A stretch of DNA of 64,000 nt from the NCBI RefSeq assembly GCF_028640845.1, contig NC_080539.1:297893516-297957515 (forward strand), given 5' to 3'. Below the pieces are notes generated by a model, which worked only from the letters and a program-made list of their open reading frames with translations, ran no database searches and had not been told where the DNA came from. Below, piece by piece: positions 56,870 to 64,000 of the stretch; within the stretch, counting starts at the first letter, position 1, and each line of letters opens with the position of its first letter. The DNA comes from Ahaetulla prasina (lineage: Eukaryota > Chordata > Lepidosauria > Squamata > Colubridae). The position numbers were made by a program, and so were the translations under genes.

Positions 56870-57720
56870 GAGGCAGTGATGCACAGTCCTTGCAATCCAG
56901 CCCTATGAACTATTTCTGCCTCATATCTAATTTTCTTTTTGCAAGGAATTTGTGGAAGAATGTGCTTGGGCACAATTGGACAATTATCAGAATTCCTTTC
57001 ACTCAGAATTCAAGACCAGGATGGTATGAAATTTTACCTGTGGTGGGATTTGGATAGGAAGGAATGCAGTCCTCTTGGTCCTGCTGAAATCTTTGGTTGC
57101 TTTATCCTTGTGAGCACCCTGTTATGCACCTTCTTAAGTGGGCAGCTTCAGTCATTTGTAGGGGTGGGGGGGGGATGGTCACCATTTAGTTGTGTGATGC
57201 TCAGAACTTAGCCCTCTCACTCATATCATTTAACATCTACCTGAAAGATCTAGGCAAGTTATTGGCATGGGGTGAAGTAGGTTTAAAGGTAAAGGTTTGC
57301 CCACTCCAGTCATGTCCAACTCTAGGGAGCAATCCTCATCTCGGTTTGTTGGCCAAGGGAACCAGCATTGTTCATTGTTCATTTTCATGTTATAGTCATG
57401 TGGCCAGCATGACTATAAACAAAAGTGCACAGAACTCTGTTACCTTACCACTGAAGCAGTATCTATTTATCTACTCACATTTGCATGCTTTCAAACTGCT
57501 AGGTGGCAGGAGCTAGGGCAAGTAATGGACGTTCACACCATTGCATGATATCCAGGTCTTTCCAGCTGACAAACTCAACATCTTTAATTGCTGGGCCATC
57601 ACACCCCCTTTTGCAGTAGGTTTAATCTCCAAGCAAAGCTGAAATTCAATAGAAGTCTCCATCTGACTCTGAAAACTGTGAGATATCATCTGGGGGAAGA
57701 CTGAGACATAATCTGAGCTA
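56870..57720 (+). mobile_element. Old L2-like LINE RT relic, split by a SINE
   Basis: The peptide traces NSFHSEFKTRM, GRNAVLLVLLK and SFNIYLKDLGKLL lie in the order of the L2 segments SGFRPG, ALVLLDL and [11 protein letters not shown]. Coding resumes weakly after the SINE (57625-57680). All frames are broken. Judged by eye against the L2 copy at 19407. Confidence 0.5.
57286..57614 (+). mobile_element. Squamate SINE with AGTAGGTTTA target duplication
   Basis: It starts AAGGTAAAGGTTTGCCC and holds CATGTCCAACTCTAGGGAGC, GTCATGTGGCCAGCATGAC and TTTCAAACTGCTAGGTGGCA, phrases of a SINE family common in lizards and snakes. AGTAGGTTTA stands at 57276-57285 and 57615-57624, a perfect 10-bp duplication. 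A minus copy of the family lies at 59405-59645. Confidence 0.9.
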
Positions 57721-57733
57721 GATGGATTGACTG

Positions 57734-58662
57734 CTATTTCAGAATCTTCCAGTTCTGAAAGAAATTCACCTTGGCTGTGGGCAAAATTGCACTTCTCTGA
57801 AGTAATAGATCCACAGGAGATTCTCCCACCCTTCTACTTCTGTTAAATCTGTTGCTAACATTTAAAATGTGATACATAAATATCCACACCACGTTTCTGA
57901 TAGGGTGATGTATCAGAAATGATTGCATAGGTTTGTGAAAGTTCTCCTGATAGATGATACTTGAATAGCAGCTCATGGAACATGAAACATCTTTTTCTAC
58001 CACAAAATATAACTTTAGTACCAAATTTTGATTGGGAGGAAGCTGCAAGGAAGAAACTGCATGATTGGAATAGGCATCATTTTGGGACAGTAGGCACATC
58101 TCTACTTTAGACCTATTTGTTGGACCTAGGTTCCAACAGGTTGCCTGAATAACTACATGATGGGTGTGGACAATCACAAATTCTTGCAGCTTACATAGGA
58201 TGCTTTCAGGTTGCATTTTTCTTCTTTCTTGGAATGTAAGTTCCATTTCAAACAAAATATAAATGATAGCCATTCCACTGTGAGAGACACATGAAGTCCA
58301 TGACCTATTTCAACATTGAAAGGTTGCTGGAGATTGTCCACCTTGGCAATGCTTTGTTGGAAATAAGTTCCACTGCCAATGCCAAGTTAAATAACCAGAG
58401 ATATATTAATGCCAATGGACACCAACTTATGCTTGACTTAGATATTCTAAAGTTCAGTTTGCATAGCCATTACAGCGGGCCAGATTGTCAGGTTTCTTCT
58501 TTCCTCAGTACCGTTCTTATGTGGAAATTTCTTACAGTTTTCAGCCCTGCAATTCTGCATTTCAAAGACAAGCTTCTTCTGATTAAAGGGAGAAATTATC
58601 TTCTCAAAAGCAGGATGCATACTTAAACAATAGAAGTATTTTTTGTCTTGAAAAACCTACAA
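57734..58662 (-). pseudogene. Unrecognised exon-like coding stretch, frame-broken
   Basis: On the minus strand an acceptor-like TTTCTGTTCCCTTCCATTTGTAG ends at 58663 (described here by its pyrimidine run and AG). Directly after it an open frame of about 67 codons starts, Cys-containing, with LTIWPAVMAM. It hits stops near 58460-58450 and 58390, then reads on (FNVEIGHGLHVSLTV). The 179-codon frame 57734-58273 is in another phase and looks coding in composition, with QATCWNLGPTNRSKVEMCLL and VSCSMSCYSS. I do not recognise the family. It might be a decayed host exon, a retrocopy or a chance frame. No function is proposed. Confidence 0.3.
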
Positions 58663-58663
58663 A

Positions 58664-59404
58664 TGGAAGGGAACAGAAAAAGCAAACTGGTTGTCAGAGA
58701 TATTGTAAACAAGTTCATCTGTATAGTTCTAACAAGGATTTTCCCCCCAGCTGTGTAGCTGGAGCTTCCCTAATTCCTAGACATCTCTAACAAACCGCTT
58801 ACATTTGCCTTCATTAAACTTTATTCTTTGCTTCCATGTGTGACACAGAGATTGATTTCATTTTGCATGTATTATTACTCTGTAAATTCTTCAGGGATAT
58901 TAGGTATTCTTCTCTCCCAAATTAGTTGTCTTGTTTTAGGCAATATGTAATTTTACTTTATTTCATAGATTGCAATATTTCAGGTTTATAGTTGCACAAA
59001 TAATTAGCATAGCATTGTAGTAGCGCCTGTTACATTTTTTATTATAGAGACGCGTTGCTATGCAAATATTTCATCTCATCCATTTGATTTTACTTTTGTG
59101 ATTTATATTTACAAACCTTGCTGGTCATTGATTGAATAAACATTATTTGATTTCATTTCTTTACTACCAAGGGATAGAAGCTGAGATTTGTAACTAACTG
59201 CCCAAGGTAGATTTTAATGAGAAAGCCAATTCCAGTGAGATTCGTTAGCAACTGTTGATGGGTATTTCTGATTTGTTACCTGAGATGAAATACTATTGTA
59301 TTTTAATCACATACGAAAATTTAATAGCCACTAATTAACATGTAAATACAATTGTTATTTATTATTACAATAACTCAGCAGTTAAGGAAAACTAGCAATC
59401 CAAG
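58664..59404. other. Unassigned region
   Basis: AT-rich, no supportable feature. Confidence 0.5.
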
Positions 59405-59645
59405 TTCAAGACGCAAGCATCACATGATGAGGTGAGCGCCCGTCCTGGCCCCATCTCCTACCAACCTAGCAGTTTGAAAGCATGCAAATGTGAGTAGATA
59501 AACAGGTACCGCTTTGGTGGGAAGGTATCAGCATTCCATGATGACACACTGTCCACATGACTGCAGAAATGTCTTTGGACACCGCTGACTCACTAGCCTT
59601 GAAATGGAGATGAGCACCATCCCCTGTCGTCAGCAACCACTAGTT
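59405..59645 (-). mobile_element. Squamate SINE, minus strand
   Basis: Reverse of the family at 57286: CTAGCAGTTTGAAAGCATGC, AATGTGAGTAGATAAACAGG, TCCACATGACTGCAG and GAAATGGAGATGAGCACC in that order. The ends are diverged and no duplication is seen. Confidence 0.8.
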
Positions 59646-59775
59646 TAATAAAATCCACAGGGACTCTTAATATTTTTTTTTACCATTGATATTTGGCAAA
59701 TGGTTGTTTATGAAATTTTCTTTGCCCAACTCATCACCATAAAAACAATTAAGGTTGAAGGTGAAGACTCCTTTT

Positions 59776-60085
59776 CCGAGCTTGTGGGTTGGTTTCCAAA
59801 CATTTCATGAACAGGTTAGATAACATTTTCAGTAGAGTTTAAGGGATGTCAGTGTTCTATTTATAAGGGCTTTGTGTGGTCAGTAGGTCTTGTGTGTCAA
59901 ATGAGGATCTTGTGATGGGTCAGGTGTGAGTCATCAGTGGGATCCTTGTGATGGGTCTTGTGATGAGGAGGTCATAGGTGGTGATAATTGGGAAGTGAAG
60001 TCATGTTTGGGTGAGTTGGTAAGGGTCAGTACTGTCTCTGGCTAGCCTGGTAATGAAACATTTGGAAATCAACCCACAAGCTCAG
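59776..60085. mobile_element. Inverted pair of hammerhead-like modules (possible Penelope-like remnant)
   Basis: The arms 59778-59808 (GAGCTTGTGGGTTGGTTTCC...) and 60053-60083 (...GGAAATCAACCCACAAGCTC) are inverted copies with 3 mismatches in 31. Each is joined to a module of hammerhead layout: on the right CTG (60032), AGCC loop region, GGTAAT and GAAAC (60055-60059); on the left, minus strand, CTGAAAA (59832-59826), then GAAAT. Both cores are damaged. Inverted terminal copies with hammerhead motifs fit what is known of Penelope-like elements; no RT is present between them. Confidence 0.45.
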
Positions 60086-60112
60086 AGAATGAACCATCAC
60101 CCTCATTCTACA

Positions 60113-60580
60113 TCCAAGCTACAGATATTCGCCACTATTGCAAACAATTAAGGTTGCAGTCTTGTTTATACTTACCTGGATATGGATAATTTTTAAGCTA
60201 CTGAGAGTAACTTCTAAGTAGAGATGCCTAGGAGTACTATACGAGAGATGCTTACAATTCTAAAACTTCTAAAATTCTAAAGACTTCACATTCAAAATGT
60301 GATTTCAAGAGCCAGGAGCAGAAACCAGAATTCCAGCCCCTGGAAAAGCAGACCATCCAAAGGCTTGCAGTACCATGATGATTCAAAGGAAATACCAACT
60401 CTGGTACATTTTCAAACAATGCAGAACAGAGCCAAACTAAATTAGCTTTTCAAAGAAATTCCATTAATGGAGCAATCAGATTCAGAGTCAACCCCAGAGA
60501 GGTCCAACATTGTTGTGTGGAAATGCTACGGGGGCTAGCTTACATGTAGAATTTGATAGTCCTGTAACCTCTATACATAT
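60113..60580. other. Unassigned region
   Basis: No feature that I can support. Confidence 0.5.
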
Positions 60581-61165
60581 AGAATAGAATAGAATAGAAT
60601 AGAATAAAGTAGAATAGAATAGAATAGAATAGAATTTTATTGGCCAAGTGTGATTGGACACACAAGGAATTTGTCTTGGTGCATATGCTCTCAGTGTACA
60701 TAAAAGAAAAGATACGTTCATCAAGGTACAACATTTACAACACAATTGATGGTCAATATATCAATATAAATCATAAGGATTGCCAGCAACAAGTTATAGT
60801 CATACAGTCATAAGTGGAAAGAGATTGGTGATGGGAACTATGAGACGATTAATAGTAGTGCAGATTCAGTAAATAGTTTGACAGTGTTGATGGAATTATT
60901 TGTTTAGCAGAGTAATGGCCTTCAGGAAAAAACTGTTCTTGTGTCTAGTTGTTCTGGTGTGCAGTACTCTATAGCGTCATTTTGAGGGTAGGAGTTGAAA
61001 CAGTTTATGTCCAGGATGCGAGGGATCTGTAAATATTTTCACGGCTCTCTTCTTGATTCGTGCAGCATACAGGTCCTCAATGGAAGGCAGGTTGGTAGCA
61101 ATTATTTTTTCTGCAGTTCTAATTATCCTCTGAAGTCTGTGTTTTTCTTGTTGGGTTGGAATAGC
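60581..61165 (-). mobile_element. CR1/L3 LINE 3' fragment (minus) with (AATAG)n tail
   Basis: (GAATA)n then TTTTATTGGCCAAGTGTGAT and the reverse of 11560-12060, including the C-terminal RT segment (TCTTCTTGATTCGTGCAGCA, GAAGGCAGGTTGGTAGCAAT). Frames broken. 5' truncated near 61165. Confidence 0.9.
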
Positions 61166-61245
61166 AGTATAGAATAGCAGTATGGAATAGCAGTATGTTG
61201 GGTTGGAATAGCAGTATGGAATAGCAGTATGGAATAGCAGTAGAC
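61157..61245. repeat. Short tandem repeat of GAATAGCAGTATG
   Basis: TTGGGTTGGAATAGCAGTAT occurs twice with several GGAATAGCAGTAT units of 13-16 bases, at the truncated end of the LINE. Confidence 0.85.
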
Positions 61246-62454
61246 ATCAATCCTTAATTTTTAATGTATTTCACTTGGTGTTATTCTTTTTTTACTGAAA
61301 GGTTAACATGGATGCAACATTAAATTCCTTTGGCTATATCTACTGTTAAGTTTTAAGTTGCCATGCAGAATTGCCTTTTTTTTTTCCTGGCCTACCTCTT
61401 ATATCTAAAAATGAAAGTATTTAGCAGGTTTGACGTCCTGTCACCTCCTTGGTAAAACCATAATCATCTGAATGATTACTTGAAGCTCAATGTATTCATT
61501 GGAATTGACTTGGTTAATTAGTATGTTATGATCCAGCTCTTGTTAAAAGTCACAAGAGAAGATCAAGTAAATAAAAAAAATTAAATTCTCCTCCCCCCCT
61601 CATTTTCTTTCAACCTTTTAATGATCATTGAAAATAAGATACTGACATGAGAAACGGAAGGTTTTTCAGTCCCAATTTCATTACTGTTTTTATTTTTAGC
61701 TCTTTCATGTGATTATCTGTTGTTGTTTTTCTAACTCACTCTATCCTCTGACATTTACCAGGCTCCAGATACGATGTGAGTTTTCCTTCCCTTCATGGTT
61801 AATGGAAAATCACTTTCATGTTTAAAACAATTTTAACCTGCTACATTGAATGAAAATGGAAATGCATTTTAAAGCTCACTTTATTTACATCCAAGGTTCA
61901 AAATCAAGTGATTTGAACCTAAGTCCCTGTTTCTTTTCAAATGGAGAGTCTTTTTTTTTTAATTCCAAATACTCTGCTTCTTCATTTTATTCACTCTTTC
62001 TTCGAAATGGTAACTGGACTAAAAGCAGCACTGAACAGTTCCCTCTTTAATTTTTTTTTAAAAACTTTAAATGGAAGAAAAAAATGTGTTCCTATTTGTT
62101 CTTGCTGTATGCTATAAGCTATTACTATGTTAAGCATGTTTTAGAATAGGGAGATAAGCATCACTCCCAAGATAAAGGCAACTATTGCAATAAACCTCTC
62201 ATACTTATTTTATCAAATCCCCATCACACATCTAAAAAATCCTGTTTGTACTGGGGAAGATAATCAACGATGTTCTGAGCTTTGTATTTGCCAAAATTGT
62301 GTTTCTACAGATTATAACATTTATATAATTTCTTCTTTTCAGGAAAGGAAATACATGTAAGAAATGTACTTGCTTATTCTCTAGGAGATGAGGGAGTGGT
62401 TGTTTTTTTCCTTTCTCTTGCTTTCAAGGGGTTGAGGGCACATCAAAGTACATG
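61246..62454. other. Unassigned region
   Basis: AT-rich with poly-T runs; nothing that I can support. Confidence 0.5.
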
Positions 62455-62462
62455 CTTTAATT

Positions 62463-62677
62463 CAGAGGTGAGTGTCACATATTGTTACCACCGGTTTGAC
62501 CTGCGTGTGCGCGCTCGCTTTGCGCACGCACACACGTACCTTCCGTGCATGTGCCTGTCCTCAAAAACGTGGCTAAATAGGATGGCATAGAGCCGGGGCA
62601 GGTGGGTGGGGTGGCCACCCGCAATCTCCGCTACCGGTTCACCCGAACCAGTATGAACCGGCTGAATACTACCTCTG
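62463..62677. mobile_element. 215-bp hAT element with perfect CTTTAATT duplication
   Basis: The left end CAGAGGTGAGTGTCACATAT and the right end GCTGAATACTACCTCTG pair over the first CAGAGGT. CTTTAATT stands at 62455-62462 and 62678-62685. ACCACCGGTTTGACC and CTACCGGTTCACC form inner inverted motifs. A CpG-rich GTGTGCGCGCTCGCTTTGCG lies inside. No coding content. Confidence 0.92.
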
Positions 62678-62685
62678 CTTTAATT

Positions 62686-63447
62686 GCAATATACATATTT
62701 ATCTGGGAGAAAACCCACTGAAGGCAATCAATTATATTTTTCAATAGACATGTATTGGTGGTTTGCTGGACAGACAATTGGAAATATTTACTCTGAAGTA
62801 AGTCAGCTCACATCCAGTGAAATATAGTTTCAGTCATTGTTTATATTACTAGAGTCCAGTTTTTTTATTATTCCATTCATGAGGTGACATTTCTCCTGAA
62901 GATAACCTTTGATCAAACCTCTTTATTCCTTTTCCCTCAGAGATATATTTTATCGATTAAGCAAGCATGTTCCTTATTGTCAGCAGGATGAATGAGCTGC
63001 CTGGAGATGGTTCTTTTCAGAAGCCGATTAAATTGGACAATGGCAAGGAAAGAACGACCACGTCTTTATTTATATGTGAGGCCTAAGGAGGGGAGAGAAT
63101 GCTCATTTAGATGTCATCCTCTCACACCTCAATCAGAAGTCGGATAAAAATGTTTTAAGAAGAGGAGGGTGTGAAATAACCTTTCAGACAGGAAACAAAT
63201 GGCAAGGTCAGAACTTCAGCATCTCTCACTGAGCTTGCTGCTAAATAGCCAGAGATGATGCAGTTGCTCATATTATACCTGATGACTGGAGAAACTTTAA
63301 GGAATCTCAGAAGACTGCTATTGTGAAGGCCCTTCAAAAAACCCATTGCCCTGCCCTAAAGTAGAAGTAACTATCTACAAATGGGAGGCCCCAAGCCACA
63401 TAAAAGTTGTATATATACATCTAAATGATTCATGACCCATTACTTGC
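62686..63447. other. Unassigned region
   Basis: No gene or element boundary that I can support. Confidence 0.5.
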
Positions 63448-63576
63448 TGTTTAGATGTATACTGTGAGCTTATGCACCGGAAACAAATTCCTTATGTGTC
63501 CAATCACACTTGGCCAATAAAGAATTCTATTCTACTCAGTCTAGTCTAGTCTAGTCTAGTCTAGTCTAGTCTAGTC
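63448..63576 (+). mobile_element. CR1/L3 LINE 3' end with (CTAGT)n tail
   Basis: GAGCTTATGCACCGGAAACA, CCAATCACACTTGGCCAATA and AGAATTCTATTCTA equal the 12010-12070 3' end. Here the tail has become (CTAGT)n, about seven units from 63539, instead of (ATTCT)n. Confidence 0.9.
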
Positions 63577-64000
63577 ACAGTGAATAAAGTTATGATATTA
63601 TTATGTACGCTGCACCCTTTTATACTGGCCTTGCAATAGCTTATGGAAGTACAGAATAGTACACTTGCTTTGTAGCACCATAACATATTCTCTGTCCGTT
63701 CTCCCCCTCTTTGACTCTTGGCTGCTTAGTTGTGGCCTCTAGGAATCTTGGTAAGCTTGTTGCATTTAAATGAGTTTGTATTTCTTGGAGTGTAATTTGC
63801 ATATGCAAATCAAAATGTGAGTGTTGTGGTCTTTAGCATACAATGTAAGGTCAAAAGTAAACCTTGGTGTGAAAAAATGTATACTTCTATTTGAAAAGCA
63901 AGACTAGGAATGCAAAGAAGCAGTAAGTAATAATACTTAGGAGAAAATGTCCAATAGTGCAAGCTTTCTAAAAAGCAAAGTGCCCATGAGGTAGGTGGCT
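63577..64000. other. Unassigned region
   Basis: No feature that I can support up to the window edge. Confidence 0.5.

Noticed and set aside
1..64000. Toxin, immunity or other host gene cluster
   Set aside because: No frame outside transposable elements carries a motif I recognise; the window reads as repeat-rich intergenic or intronic DNA.

Overview
This is a vertebrate, almost certainly squamate reptile and most likely snake, stretch of AT-rich DNA made very largely of transposable elements. The organism call rests on the mix: BovB-type LINE 3' ends, tRNA-derived SINEs of the squamate type, CR1/L3-type LINEs ending in (ATTCT)n tails, L2 LINEs ending in (AAATA/AAATAAA)n, a vertebrate-type L1, many hAT elements and a SPIN-like hAT. 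I recognise no intact host gene, RNA gene or CpG-island promoter. The only possible host coding trace is an unrecognised, broken exon-like stretch at 57734-58662.

Layout. 1-1164 is the end of a non-autonomous hAT. 1510-6088 is a complete Ty3/gypsy retrotransposon on the minus strand, with identical 178-bp LTRs, a CATAT target duplication, a tRNA-Ser-type primer site and broken pol frames. 6.8-12.1 kb holds CR1 relics, a BovB end bounded by a 10-bp target duplication, a 140-bp palindromic hAT and a CR1/L3 LINE. 12-19 kb is mostly unassigned, with LINE ends, a hAT and a SINE. 19.4-21.6 kb has an L2 with a 395-codon open frame and a CR1. 22.4-24.0 kb is a hAT containing a LINE end, a hammerhead-like motif, a Tc1-like element and a further hAT. 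25.2-28.35 kb is a hAT split by an L2. 30.4-36.6 kb is a hAT split by a near full-length L1. 38.6-43.05 kb has a TA-flanked element, three solo LTRs (two of one family with an ORF in U3) and a BovB relic. 43.2-48.4 kb is a near full-length CR1-group LINE with 40-bp tandem repeats at its 5' end. 49.3-51 kb has two hATs, one inserted in an L1 fragment. 53.6-63.6 kb carries RTE, CR1 and L2 relics, the SPIN-like hAT, SINEs, an inverted pair of hammerhead-like motifs and a hAT with a perfect 8-bp duplication.

The elements do not form a functional pathway. Their nesting gives an order of insertion: hAT before L1 at 30-36 kb, hAT before L2 at 25-28 kb, L1 fragment before hAT at 50 kb, and Tc1-like before hAT at 23 kb. 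Points most worth a second look are the hammerhead-like modules (22.8, 39.0 and 59.8-60.1 kb), the U3 ORF shared by two LTRs, the 40-bp 5' array of the 43-48 kb LINE, the Tc1-like and SPIN-like elements as candidates for horizontal transfer, and the gypsy copy that looks recent but has a changed catalytic residue.
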